A DNA stretch of 64,000 nt from an uncultured Cohaesibacter sp. (GCF_963682185.1 NZ_OY821667.1:186001-250000); one strand, 5' to 3'. Positions 54,586 to 63,971 are shown, numbered from the stretch's first letter. Numbers and translations are program-made. Notes: generated by a model from the sequence alone, not told the origin.

Positions 54586-54704
54586 CTTGCCGTGCGCTTA
54601 TGGTCTTGCGATTCCAATGATTTTTGACACGATGGTCTGCTTTGGCCTTTTACACGAGACCATGCTGTTTCAGTTGATTTTACCTTGAGATTCCAGCTCG
54701 ACAT
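54582..54704 (-). CDS. Possible 40-residue leader frame coupled to Mrr
   Basis: An ATG at 54704 with AGGGGG 5 bases before it opens a 40-codon frame (MSSWNLKVKSTETAW...). It ends in an ATGA overlap with the Mrr start. The ribosome site and overlap suggest it may be translated to couple Mrr expression. It has no recognised relatives and is basic. It could equally be chance; low confidence. Confidence 0.3.
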   Translation of the reverse strand: MSSWNLKVKSTETAWSRVKGQSRPSCQKSLESQDHKRTAR

Positions 54705-54717
54705 TGCGCCCCCTACT

Positions 54718-54775
54718 CTTCTCAATCCAAGGAAATGGTCACCAAGAATGACTTGGTGACCGGGGAGTTGAGAAG
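54718..54775. repeat. Nested inverted repeat upstream of Mrr
   Basis: An inner perfect 10-bp stem, GGTCACCAAG (54737-54746) with CTTGGTGACC (54752-54761), lies inside a second pair, CTTCTCAA (54718-54725) with TTGAGAAG (54768-54775). It lies within the presumed Mrr leader. It could be a folded leader, a regulator site or a recombination site. Confidence 0.6.
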
Positions 54776-55063
54776 CCGCACGAAGACGACCGCTACAGCC
54801 TTTAAGCCGGAGCTCTGAACATGCGCTGAAGCCTCCCCGACCAAAGATCGAGGAGATGTCATTTCGGCCGACATCGGCCGCTTCGTGAGGGGTTCTCACG
54901 CCCCGAGATGGTGAATATTCCATCCTGCTGGCAACTTAATATGTCTTGGATAATTGTGAAAGGGGAATGATCAGAAAGATGGGTACGTTAAATGCCTATA
55001 TCAGCATCCATTCATCGCGGTTAACACTCTCCGAAAAATCCACGAAACATCACCGCAATAATA

Positions 55064-55115
55064 TAAGGGGGCACTTTTGCACGCCGTTTACCCCAACAGA
55101 GGCGTCAAGTTTCAA
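55064..55115. mobile_element. IS21-family-like terminal fragment
   Basis: The sequence GGGGGCACTTTTGCACGCC, then GTTTACCCC and GCGTCAAGTTTC, resembles from memory the repeated ends found next to IS21-type elements. No istA/istB genes are present. It would be a solo decayed end between two defence operons. Confidence 0.3.
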
Positions 55116-55269
55116 TCCTGATGAACTGTAACGAGCATTGCCTCATCGAACCGACAAGGCAACTCTTTTGATTGCACGAAGCACGGCTACAGTTTGATCG
55201 CCGACATGGCTCCAAAGTGCGGCTGCTCATTGAGATTCAATGATTACCGGTCCTTACTATGTCGCTTAG

Positions 55270-57009
55270 TCAAAAAGTCACAGCCTCGAATTTCTCAAGT
55301 AGGAAGCTCGCAAGGCCTGGACCTTCAAAATAGAAACCGATCTCGTCCAGTGGATTGTCTTCCGAGCCCGACTGAGAACCCCAATTTAAGGTGCTGACTA
55401 CGACATGGTCTTGATCCCAGACAAGGAACTTTGCGTGTAATTGCGGTTTGGGCACACCTGAGAGCTCGACGATGCCATGCAAACGCTTCTTGTGTTTTGA
55501 CACATGGCCACGTTTTACGGGACCAGATCGCCGGGAGTAGTAAATTCGAACATCATCAAGCCGCCGACCGGCAATCTCGGCCGGATCAAACAAAGCCGGC
55601 ACCATATTGGCTCCAACTCTATTTGTGCAGCACACGAAGCGTTCCTGCGCCTGATGTGCTGCCACTCTCAGAAGACGCTCGTGATCAGCCGCATGCAGTA
55701 TTGTCAATCGAGCCATCGAAGGTCGCTCGTCAGCGGACGACAAAAGCCTAAATTTCTGGCGCCTCAGTTCTGAAGAGATGAATTGAAGTGTTTCCACGGA
55801 GCGACTGGCCTCCGAGAGTTTTGCGACGATCTCGCGCAACAAATCCAAACCGATCGCTACAGCTTGAGATTCACGCAGCTCCGCGGAAACCTCAACGGCC
55901 GAAAACGGTGAAGACAGCCAGTTGCAGGATCCCATGACTAAAACGACACCATCCTGGCCGTCGTCCGCTGCTAGGAACTTAGCGTGACTGCCGACAGGAT
56001 CCCTGTGAACCAAAAGATACCCTCTCGTCTGCCGAACCTTTGAGAGCCTCAGGTAGAGCTCTTGCATCGCGGCTGCATTCTTGGCTCTGTCAAGCGACGT
56101 ACCGAAGAACAAGTGGCATCTAACACCGCGTCGACAGGCATCTTCGAGCGCGCGCCAAATACGCTCTCGGTTCTCGATGCCTATTTCGTCAGACTGCGAC
56201 GCGACAAACGTTGAAAGGACAAACACATGCGACTTTGCGGTGCCCACAATTTCTTCAAAACGCTGTAAATGCTGTTCAGCGCCAACAATGAGGTTACTAC
56301 TGCCGAAGGATGTTTCAATAGAAAGAGATTCGGGCGGCTTCGGAGCTGCTGCCGTGGGCAAAACACCGGTTTTTATCGTCGCCTTAAGCGCTTTTACCAG
56401 TTGGTCGCTGGCTCCTTGGGGCAGAATGCCGTCATTGACATCATCGAGGTTTAAAACCAAGAATTTGCGTTCTAAAAACGAACTATTCGCCTGAACGCCC
56501 CTCAGCCATTCTCCCGGTCGAAGTGTGCCTGCCAGGAACTGGCTAACACGTTGCATCATTGAGTGGTCTGTTTCGGGAGCTTCGATTTTAGGGAAGGCCA
56601 CGATCGCTCCACTGTCCGGCAGCTTTGATACTGGGATTATGTCTACATCTCTAGTCCTGAAAACTGATAGTCCGACCTTCTCGAAAACTATGCTAATGCC
56701 AATTTCTCGGTCAGATTTTCGTTCAGGCAGTGCCCGTCCTGAACGAATGAAGTCGTTTCCAACACTGCTTGTTGCTAGAACCGGCTGCCGAGACAGCCGA
56801 ACTTCAACCAGACCGAACTGCATTAGGCGAGCGACTGTGGAACTGACAACCTGCCGCGGGATATGTAAATTTCCAGCAACGTTGGCGATAGTACCGGGAG
56901 TTTGATCGAGCGACAATAGCACCATTTCCTCTATCGGGCTCCAACCCCAGATCCGTTGAACGATGCCTGGTGCGCGATATTGCCATGCCGGAATGTAGAT
57001 ATTTTTCAT
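55270..57009 (-). CDS. mkoB: Mokosh type I PLD-domain nuclease-like protein (MkoB)
   Basis: This is a 579-residue protein. An N-terminal winged helix (about 29-72; PGTIANVAGNLHIPRQVVSSTVARLMQFGLVEV) is followed by two phospholipase-D-type HKD half-sites: His342-x-Lys344 in SHAKFLAADDGQD (then MGSCNW) and His525-x-Lys527 in LHAKFLVWDQD (then STLNWGSQSGSEDNPLDE). The two form one active site of PLD-family nucleases. It overlaps the helicase gene by 4 bp (ATGA). A kinase-like/helicase protein plus PLD protein is the published type I Mokosh architecture. Loss of either His would abolish nuclease function; both are present. Confidence 0.82.
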   Translation of the reverse strand: MKNIYIPAWQYRAPGIVQRIWGWSPIEEMVLLSLDQTPGTIANVAGNLHIPRQVVSSTVARLMQFGLVEVRLSRQPVLATSSVGNDFIRSGRALPERKSDREIGISIVFEKVGLSVFRTRDVDIIPVSKLPDSGAIVAFPKIEAPETDHSMMQRVSQFLAGTLRPGEWLRGVQANSSFLERKFLVLNLDDVNDGILPQGASDQLVKALKATIKTGVLPTAAAPKPPESLSIETSFGSSNLIVGAEQHLQRFEEIVGTAKSHVFVLSTFVASQSDEIGIENRERIWRALEDACRRGVRCHLFFGTSLDRAKNAAAMQELYLRLSKVRQTRGYLLVHRDPVGSHAKFLAADDGQDGVVLVMGSCNWLSSPFSAVEVSAELRESQAVAIGLDLLREIVAKLSEASRSVETLQFISSELRRQKFRLLSSADERPSMARLTILHAADHERLLRVAAHQAQERFVCCTNRVGANMVPALFDPAEIAGRRLDDVRIYYSRRSGPVKRGHVSKHKKRLHGIVELSGVPKPQLHAKFLVWDQDHVVVSTLNWGSQSGSEDNPLDEIGFYFEGPGLASFLLEKFEAVTF

Positions 57010-60000
57010 CTGGGCAGGCTCCCGTCTTCATCGACCGTGACGATGGTAACACCCCCTCCAGCCTCTTGGTAATGCGCTTTCGAAAGTTCCTCGATTTGTT
57101 CGAGCATCCTCCTCAGGAAACCGAAGTCTTCTTTCAACGAGTCCGGATCGATTCCGTCCACTGCGTTCCGAATGAACTGGCGGCTCCCTGCCAAGATCAG
57201 TTTATGTTTTGCCCGACTAAGTAGTACATTCAACCGTTGAGGGTTTTTCATAAATCCCAACGCGCGTGAACCAACGAGTACATTGTTGCGAACAAGACTT
57301 GCCGCAATCACGTCCGCCTCGCTCCCTTGGAAACTGTCACTTGTGAAGACGAACTTGCCGTCGTCTCGTGGACTTGCAAAGCCAAAAAGCGTCCTATTGG
57401 CAACGTCTATTTGAGGCTTCAGCAGACGCCTCAAGTAACTCACTTGCCCAGAATACGGAGACAGAACAGCTAAGGTTGGACGTTTTTTTCCGGCTTTCAA
57501 GATAGGTCTAAGCTCTTTAAGGGCCGCCAGCAACGCTACTGCCTCAGATTCATTGCGATAGGACCGTTGCACCGAGTGTTCGAACGCACGTCTTTTGAGG
57601 ACGCTCAAAGAGGGCATATCGAGAACTACGATAGGCGAATTGGGGAAACCATTTATCGCTTCCACAACGCTTTCGCGCTGCTCCACACGTGCGGATGAAA
57701 CAAGCGTTCCATTATAGAATGTGTTTGATACCAGATCGCTTATTACCGGATGCATGCGGCTTTGTTCGCGTAGCATATTTGCAATCGAGCTCGGACGGTT
57801 TGTATCGTTGGTTCTTTCGGCTTCCCGATCAGCAATCGACTTGAACGGCTCTTCAAATCTGCTAGATATGGCCAAGACGTCTGCCAATAGTAGATGATCC
57901 GCGTTGAGCGCATCAAGAGCCACGTCAATCTCATCGGGCAAATCGGAGATGGTCGACAGCTTTTCCTTTGCTCCCTTCAGCAGTTCTTCGGAGCGTTCAG
58001 GGGTATAAAATTTCTGCCTCTCTTCTGCATCGAAGGGTGAGAGCTGGTTGTGGTCGCCAATCATTACGCGGCGGTTGCCCAATAGAAGTGCGCCAATCAT
58101 TTCCGCGCCGTTCGCACGCGCTGCCTCCTCAATGAAGACCCAGTCGAATTGCTCTCCATCTGCGATCATCTCCTCTAGAACTGAAGATGAAGTCGTTGCC
58201 AAAGTGACATCGGACGATCGAAGCACTAGATTGTCGGTGTCCCGTAAGGATCGCTCTGCCATCGCTTGTTCCGATTGATCGACAGGACTTAGGGACTGAT
58301 TGATCCGGGAAAGCTGGTCTTGCATCACTGCAGCGTTCTTGGCATTGGGCTTTGCGATTGACCGCAGCAGCCCAACCGTGTCTCGCCTCAAAGTGCTTTC
58401 TTCTTCACCTACGCGAGACCGTTCCACGCGAACAACAATCGTCGATTCCTCAGGTAGGAACTTTCTAAGCTCTTCCTCCATGTGAATGAGCGTTTCGTGG
58501 TTCTGTGCGGATACCAACACTCTTGCATCGGGTGTTTGTCCCAAGATGCTTTTGATGAGATGTGAAATGAGAAAGGTTTTTCCGACGCCCGGAGGACCAA
58601 CAACCACATTTATTGACCTGCCGGCGACAATCGATGTCCAAGCCTCAACCTTCGAGGGATCCATCTCTGCATCAGCTGGCGGAGCGCCTGGCGCGGCTAT
58701 AGCGCGTAGAGCTTCGTCCATTGCGACTTGCGTTGGATCATCTAATGCTCTGAGAAGTTCCAGATTCGATCTCGCGGCAACAATGTTCTGCAATCGACGC
58801 CTGATTGCGCGATCTGCCCCTTTATCCTTGCGGGGTCGAAGATAAAGAAATTGCCCGGCAGGAACCGTGATGTTCGTTGTGAAAGCGAACGCCACTTTGC
58901 CATTGATAAAGTCCCTACCCTCGTAGCTAAGTTCCGGCAAACGCTCTCCGCCCGTTGCTAGGTTCGAAGATTTGGAAACCGTCCAGTTTGCCTTTCCATC
59001 GTCATAACGAAGTTCGCGGCGCAATGCCTCGGCCGCAGGGCGCAGTTTCATAGTTTCCCGTTGCTGATCTCTGGGGGCATCATCGCGCGATAAGAGCCAC
59101 ACCACATCCTGCTCAGTATTCGGCAAAGAGAGAACTTCAACAGGGTAAAGTCGGAACTGTTCTCGCAATAGCGTGAACGCTTCCAAAAGAATGAGCGCAA
59201 ACCACATCGGTTCATCATTCACAGGGCCCGACGTGCAAACGTTTGCAGAAAAATCGCGCCATCGTTTTACACCTGGTCCGAGATTTTGGACGCGCTGTTC
59301 CGCACTTGCGCGATTCCTCGAAAGGTGAATGCGGTTGATGATATCTTTGGCCCCCAGCATCCAATCGTTGGCGTGCCTTTTATGAGCATTCTTTATCATT
59401 CCGACCGTATCGCTGACAATTTTCACATTATAGACCGCAAGGTCGGTGAGAATTCGAACGTTATCCTGATCTTCTGGAACCAGCCGAACACCGGCCGATA
59501 GTAGATCTTCCGTGACAAATTGCGCAATCGCGACAGAATCAGTTGCCGGAATGGTGCCAGACGAAAGCGATGGCAAATCGCTCTGCAGAGCGCCCCGCGA
59601 AGGATAAAGGATGAGTTCCCCATCTGAACTAGACCCAACCCGACCAAGTTCCGTTATGATCTGCTGCAACTCCTCCAGCACGACGCTACCGTCGAAAAGC
59701 TGAAATTGCGGCGGATTTGCCAAGCGATCTATCATCCGTCGTTCGATGGTGAGCAACGACGGGGAATTCTTGCCGTCAAGATCGAGAATGGATGCAATTA
59801 CACGAGCAAGATCGATCCAGTCCTGCCTAAAGGAAACCGCCCCCGAGGTGCGCAAAAGATGTCCTGACTCTCCAATGCTGCCATCAGCAATATGGACACA
59901 TGCCTCGATGCCTCCCAGACGGTAGTCAACACTGTCATCTGATTGAGAGAAGATCGTATATTGGCTTACCGCACCATGGACAATGCCAGCACTATGGCAG

Positions 60001-60434
60001 AGTGCTAAGGCTTCGGCAATTCGCTTGATATTACTCCAGAACGCGACTCTACTGCCACTGGTCAAGAATCGGCCTTGCTTCGCCCTCCTCCGCGCAGTAC
60101 CCGCAACCGGACTGCCTGGATCGACCATGACGATGGCGATTTCCTCGGCGTCCTCAGCAATCTCCAATACCTCTACCAGAACCTCACGAGCCTGTCTTGA
60201 TGAGAGAACTCGTCGAATTCGCCTCAAACCTCGAGCGATAATGGCTTTTAAATCGTCGTCGAGTGTTGTGCCACTCTTTCTAAATAAACGGACCAAATAC
60301 GGCTCACCGTCGTCATAACCCGTAGCCAATCGAAGATGCGAATCCCACAGGCCTTCGATGCGGGCAAGCGAGTCTTCCGCAAAATCAAAACGTGCCTCCA
60401 AAGATGCTCTGTTGCTCTGTTTGTACTTTGCCAT
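57006..60434 (-). CDS. mkoA: Mokosh type I helicase with kinase-like domain (MkoA)
   Basis: This is a 1142-residue protein. The N-terminal 270 residues resemble a protein-kinase fold (FWSNIKRIAEALALCHSAGIVHGAVSQ), but the catalytic HRD reads His-Gly-Ala (153-155) and the DFG position reads Arg-Leu-Gly, so it looks like a pseudokinase. The rest is an SF1 AAA_11/AAA_12 helicase of the COG1112 type. Walker A GPPGVGKT is at 613-620, Walker B FIEEAA near 767, motif III GDHNQLSPFDAEE, SPYSGQVSYLRRLLKP, TSDSFQGSEADV and motif VI NVLLSRAKHK near 1065-1080. It is first in the operon; an AT-rich TATAAT lies before the gene. Confidence 0.85.
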   Translation of the reverse strand: MAKYKQSNRASLEARFDFAEDSLARIEGLWDSHLRLATGYDDGEPYLVRLFRKSGTTLDDDLKAIIARGLRRIRRVLSSRQAREVLVEVLEIAEDAEEIAIVMVDPGSPVAGTARRRAKQGRFLTSGSRVAFWSNIKRIAEALALCHSAGIVHGAVSQYTIFSQSDDSVDYRLGGIEACVHIADGSIGESGHLLRTSGAVSFRQDWIDLARVIASILDLDGKNSPSLLTIERRMIDRLANPPQFQLFDGSVVLEELQQIITELGRVGSSSDGELILYPSRGALQSDLPSLSSGTIPATDSVAIAQFVTEDLLSAGVRLVPEDQDNVRILTDLAVYNVKIVSDTVGMIKNAHKRHANDWMLGAKDIINRIHLSRNRASAEQRVQNLGPGVKRWRDFSANVCTSGPVNDEPMWFALILLEAFTLLREQFRLYPVEVLSLPNTEQDVVWLLSRDDAPRDQQRETMKLRPAAEALRRELRYDDGKANWTVSKSSNLATGGERLPELSYEGRDFINGKVAFAFTTNITVPAGQFLYLRPRKDKGADRAIRRRLQNIVAARSNLELLRALDDPTQVAMDEALRAIAAPGAPPADAEMDPSKVEAWTSIVAGRSINVVVGPPGVGKTFLISHLIKSILGQTPDARVLVSAQNHETLIHMEEELRKFLPEESTIVVRVERSRVGEEESTLRRDTVGLLRSIAKPNAKNAAVMQDQLSRINQSLSPVDQSEQAMAERSLRDTDNLVLRSSDVTLATTSSSVLEEMIADGEQFDWVFIEEAARANGAEMIGALLLGNRRVMIGDHNQLSPFDAEERQKFYTPERSEELLKGAKEKLSTISDLPDEIDVALDALNADHLLLADVLAISSRFEEPFKSIADREAERTNDTNRPSSIANMLREQSRMHPVISDLVSNTFYNGTLVSSARVEQRESVVEAINGFPNSPIVVLDMPSLSVLKRRAFEHSVQRSYRNESEAVALLAALKELRPILKAGKKRPTLAVLSPYSGQVSYLRRLLKPQIDVANRTLFGFASPRDDGKFVFTSDSFQGSEADVIAASLVRNNVLVGSRALGFMKNPQRLNVLLSRAKHKLILAGSRQFIRNAVDGIDPDSLKEDFGFLRRMLEQIEELSKAHYQEAGGGVTIVTVDEDGSLPR

Positions 60435-60649
60435 CTGCTGTCCAATCTAAATTTATACAAATTATAATTGGATTCGCGTTTTAGTTGTATATTTTTCGGA
60501 ATTTGCCGGAATTTTCTGTACGTAGACAAGCAAATCATTTTTAACTTCCAAAAACAAAACCCTGAGTTTGACTTAAATCTAAGACAATCTTTGGTTATCT
60601 TCATGTGTTGTTGAAAGCAAGTTTTCTGATGAGTAGGAGGAGTCGATAA

Positions 60650-61041
<392 letters not shown>

Positions 61042-61043
61042 TC

Positions 61044-61081
61044 ATAGACAAATCGTCTATTAAGGATGCGTTTTACGATTT
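61044..61081. promoter_or_regulatory. Possible res/operator region of the truncated resolvase
   Basis: ATAGAC (61044-61049) with GTCTAT (61055-61060), and AAATCGT (61050-61056) with ACGATTT (61075-61081), form overlapping inverted repeats 24-61 bp upstream of the resolvase start. This is where subsites for resolvase binding normally lie. Confidence 0.4.
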
Positions 61082-61413
61082 AAGAGACACTGTATCGTGC
61101 CAGCAGGGAAGTGTCTACTATGTTATAAATTTTAAGACTCCACACATGCGAATATTGGACTTCAGTCTCAACTATGGGTGGCCAAAATTCTTAGCTGAGA
61201 CAAAAGCATCGGGCATGGATCGCAAAACTCTTGATTTTTGGAGGAAAAATGCGATATATGCCTCATAGCTTATGAGGTGAGAACGCCCTCCTCATGCACC
61301 AATTAGTTATTTAGTTGGTAAAGTAGTCGAAAGACGAAGAGATACAGGAGTGTAGATGGCTGCGGCTGCTACCTGAAAACTGGGATCCTGTCATAAGCAA
61401 TAAATTCTAGCAG

Positions 61414-61443
61414 AAAACCTCATCCTTGCGATGGGGTTTTTTG
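61414..61443 (+). terminator. Rho-independent terminator without an upstream gene
   Basis: CCTCATC (61418-61424) pairs with GATGGGG (61430-61436), flanked by AA/TT, and six T residues follow. No intact plus-strand gene lies before it, so it is probably left over from a lost gene. Confidence 0.75.
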
Positions 61444-61495
61444 TTATTTTACAACAAATAGCGTTTTCCTTTCTCGCCTTTGGTCAATTTTTCTC

Positions 61496-61509
61496 GGCTC
61501 TGTTGCAAA
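61496..61509. mobile_element. Solo IS6-family (IS6100-like) terminal inverted repeat
   Basis: GGCTCTGTTGCAAA is identical, from memory, to the 14-bp terminal repeat of IS6100 and one base from that of IS26. I see no second copy or transposase nearby, so it is the remnant of one end. Confidence 0.55.
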
Positions 61510-61608
61510 AACTCTGAGGAGCAGTCGAGAAGCTCAGTCTTCCTGCCACTTAGGCCAGTGAACTCGATGTTCTTTTCTCGAGCACAGCGATAGCCTCTGC
61601 TATAGCTC

Positions 61609-61790
61609 TGAATTGCCCCTAGAATTGTAGACACCTTGTCCCCTAAAAATGAGGCAAGGAGACTACGATGGCCCATCCTCAATTCACTGCGAAAACGCTG
61701 CACTGCATCGAATGTCCCCTTCGTCCGCTGACCTGTCATCTGGTCGCTCAAAATGCAGCAGGTTGCTCGAATGTCGGCAATGTGGAAGTC
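61609..61790. mobile_element. IS3-family-like left end fragment
   Basis: TGAATTGCCCCTAG, then TTGTAGACACC and AAGGAGACTACGATG, follows the layout of many IS3-group ends: TGxxxTGCCCC, GTAGACA, ribosome site and orfA ATG. The following frame ends after 50 codons and is not a recognisable OrfA, so the element is decayed. Assignment rests on the end motif only. Confidence 0.35.
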
Positions 61791-61812
61791 TCTTTAGGGA
61801 TCATAACGACAA
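61788..61812 (+). repeat. Right copy of imperfect direct repeat (candidate attR)
   Basis: CTCTTTAG and CATAACG recur here in the same order and strand as at 44,797, separated by GGAT instead of AC. After it the sequence returns to a chromosome-like intergenic region before the LysR gene. Confidence 0.4.
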
Positions 61813-62088
61813 CTGAATGACCGGATTGGGCCGTGAGTTCCTGGCTCCTCTTTCACTCATGAGAAAAGACCCACCATTTTCAATGTCGAGTTTGGGCTTG
61901 AACCGGACTGGTGCAGTGCATCATCACCGGAAATAACTCATCTGGCGCCGTGATTGGTATTCGCGGCCCAGAACGGGCATTGACCAATCTTTGAATGCTG
62001 CATTGTAGTTTCCTTGAAGCGGACATTCGCCACGCTCCCAATCGTATTGTCAAATTTGCACATCTAATACGGAACTAGAGCAACACAT

Positions 62089-62988
62089 CTAAACGGTGGA
62101 CCGGCAAATTTCGATAAAGCTGCGCAGAGGCTGCGGCGCGGACCGATTGGGATAGTAAAGACGTGGTCCATCCATCTCGGGCCACCAATCTGGAAGAACC
62201 GGCACCAGCCTGCCGTTGGCAAAATCCTCATCCAGCCAGTTACGGAATGTCTGAATGATACCCATACCCGCTCTCGTGTAACGCAGCCCCGTGTCAATTG
62301 CATTCACACTCAGGATGAGGGCATTGTTTGGCTTTACCTCGATGAACTGCCCCTCTCGGCACAGCGTCCAAGGCAACAGCGGGCCGTCCTTCAGGCGGTA
62401 CCGGATCGCCCTGTGTGCCGTTAGATCCTCCGGTTCAAGAGGCATGCCATGTTCCTGAAAATAGGTGGGGGCTACAGCCAATGCCATCTGCTGTGTGCGA
62501 GGACCGATCGGGATAGAAATCATGTCTTGTTCCAGCACGCTGCCATAGCGGATACCTGCATCACAACCAGCGGCTACGACATCCACCAGATCGTTTTCGA
62601 CCATGATCTCCACCTCCACCTCTGGATGTTGGAGGCGATATTCGGCAAGCAGTGGAGGCAGGATATCTGGCATTACTGCACCGGGTACATTCAGTTTCAG
62701 ACGCCCTCTCACCCGCCCGCCAAGATTGACCACCTCAAGACAAGCGGCATCCACGGCAGACAAGAGCGGTGTAACCCGCTCCACAAGCAATTTTCCTTCA
62801 TCGGTGAGATGCAGGCTTCTGGTCGTGCGACGCAAAACCGGCACACCAAGCTGCGCCTCAATTCGCGAGATTGTCGCACTGACCTTAGATGGTGCAACAC
62901 CAAGTCGGCGGGCGGCCGCACGAAAGCCCCCGTCACGAAGCACGGCAAGCAGGACGGTTAGATCATCAAAGGAAACTTTGCTCTCCAT
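62089..62988 (-). CDS. LysR-family transcriptional regulator
   Basis: This 299-residue regulator has an N-terminal winged helix (LTVLLAVLRDGGFRAAARRLGVAPSKVSATISRIEAQLGVPVLRRTTRSLHLTDEG pattern) and a periplasmic-binding-like effector domain (GRLKLNVPGAVMPDILPPLL, GIRYGSVLEQDMI, DTGLRYTRAGMGI). This is the CrgA/AaeR-like branch whose members often repress a divergent gene until a substrate or stress signal appears. An in-frame TTG at 62997 is an alternative start. It is divergent from the NAD(P)-binding protein at 63108, 119 bp away, its likely target. Confidence 0.92.
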   Translation of the reverse strand: MESKVSFDDLTVLLAVLRDGGFRAAARRLGVAPSKVSATISRIEAQLGVPVLRRTTRSLHLTDEGKLLVERVTPLLSAVDAACLEVVNLGGRVRGRLKLNVPGAVMPDILPPLLAEYRLQHPEVEVEIMVENDLVDVVAAGCDAGIRYGSVLEQDMISIPIGPRTQQMALAVAPTYFQEHGMPLEPEDLTAHRAIRYRLKDGPLLPWTLCREGQFIEVKPNNALILSVNAIDTGLRYTRAGMGIIQTFRNWLDEDFANGRLVPVLPDWWPEMDGPRLYYPNRSAPQPLRSFIEICRSTV

Positions 62989-63107
62989 ACAGAACAACCT
63001 GTTCGAATTTGGCTCTCTTATCTTACTATTTGAAAACAGTCATTGTGTCGAACAATTAAAATGAATTGGGCGTCAGTGCCACCAAACTTACGATTGGAGA
63101 TTGAACA

Positions 63108-63971
63108 ATGCTTGTTGTTACCGGGGCCTCGGGAAAACTTGGCGGACTTGTCTTGGAGGCGCTGTTGCGCCTCGTGCCAGCAGAGCAGATTGGTGTAAGT
63201 GTTCGAGAACCAGAAAAGCTCTCTCACCTTGCCGCTCGCGGTGTCCGTGTCAGAAAGGGCGATTACAATGATGCTGACAGTTTGCGCTCTGCTTGGGACG
63301 GTGCAGCGCGACTGCTGCTTGTGTCTTCAAATGCAGCTGCATCCGGAGGCAATGCACTGGCCCAACATGAAACAGCCATAGCTGTGGCAAAGGAGTTGGG
63401 CGTGAAGCGATTGCTCTATACCAGCCAGGTCTCAAGCAACTCACAATCACACTTCCCTCCGGGCAGAGATCACGCTGCGACCGAGGCAATGCTGGCGCAA
63501 TCCGGCCTTGCATGGACGGCGTTGCGTCACGGGTTTTATGCTGATAGCGCCATCAGTATGCATGCAAGAGGGCTTGAGAGCCGCTGTCTGACCGGCCCCG
63601 AGGACGGCAAGGTTGCCTGGACGACCCACCAAGACCTAGCCGAGGTGGATGCCCTGTTCCTGAGCGGTCACGAAACGCGCGAAGGCCCAACATCTCCTTT
63701 GGTCGGCAGTGAAGCACTCGATATGGGGGATCTTGCAAGACTGGCAGGAGAAATCGTCGGCCAATCCATAGAGCGCTGCATCATTAGCGAAGACACTATG
63801 GTCAAGACTGCGCGGGATCATGGGATTCCGGAAAGCGTCATTAGAGTTATGACGGGCTATTATCGCGCTGCCCGGGAGGGAGAATTCGCGATGATTGATC
63901 CAACCTTGAAAAGACTATTGGGGCGAGAGCCCGAGCGCATCAAAGATCTTCTTGCCCGAAAATTCGGATAG
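63108..63971 (+). CDS. NmrA-like NAD(P)-binding protein (QOR2/YtfG type)
   Basis: This is a 287-residue atypical SDR. The glycine motif VVTGASGKLGGLVLEALLR opens it, then VRKGDYNDADSLRSAWDGAARLLLVSS and WTALRHGFYADS. The pattern matches NADPH:quinone oxidoreductase 2-like and NmrA-like sensors; the Tyr-Lys pair of classical SDRs is absent. Such genes divergent from a LysR gene often answer to electrophile or quinone stress. The reaction is not certain. It ends 30 bp before the window edge. Confidence 0.9.
   Translation: MLVVTGASGKLGGLVLEALLRLVPAEQIGVSVREPEKLSHLAARGVRVRKGDYNDADSLRSAWDGAARLLLVSSNAAASGGNALAQHETAIAVAKELGVKRLLYTSQVSSNSQSHFPPGRDHAATEAMLAQSGLAWTALRHGFYADSAISMHARGLESRCLTGPEDGKVAWTTHQDLAEVDALFLSGHETREGPTSPLVGSEALDMGDLARLAGEIVGQSIERCIISEDTMVKTARDHGIPESVIRVMTGYYRAAREGEFAMIDPTLKRLLGREPERIKDLLARKFG

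Larger units (their letters stand above)
54586..55269. other. Spacer between the Mrr and Mokosh operons
   Basis: These 684 bases contain the small leader frame, a nested inverted repeat (54,718-54,775) and an IS21-like end fragment (55,064-55,115). No other supported gene is seen; the longer frames here lack recognisable features. Confidence 0.45.

Noticed and set aside
54582-54923. Full 113-codon frame upstream of Mrr as a gene
   Set aside because: Only the last 40 codons have a ribosome site; the upstream part crosses the nested inverted repeat and looks non-coding.
61449-61751. 100-codon minus-strand frame
   Set aside because: It spans an IS6-like end and an IS3-like end and has no recognisable domain or ribosome site.
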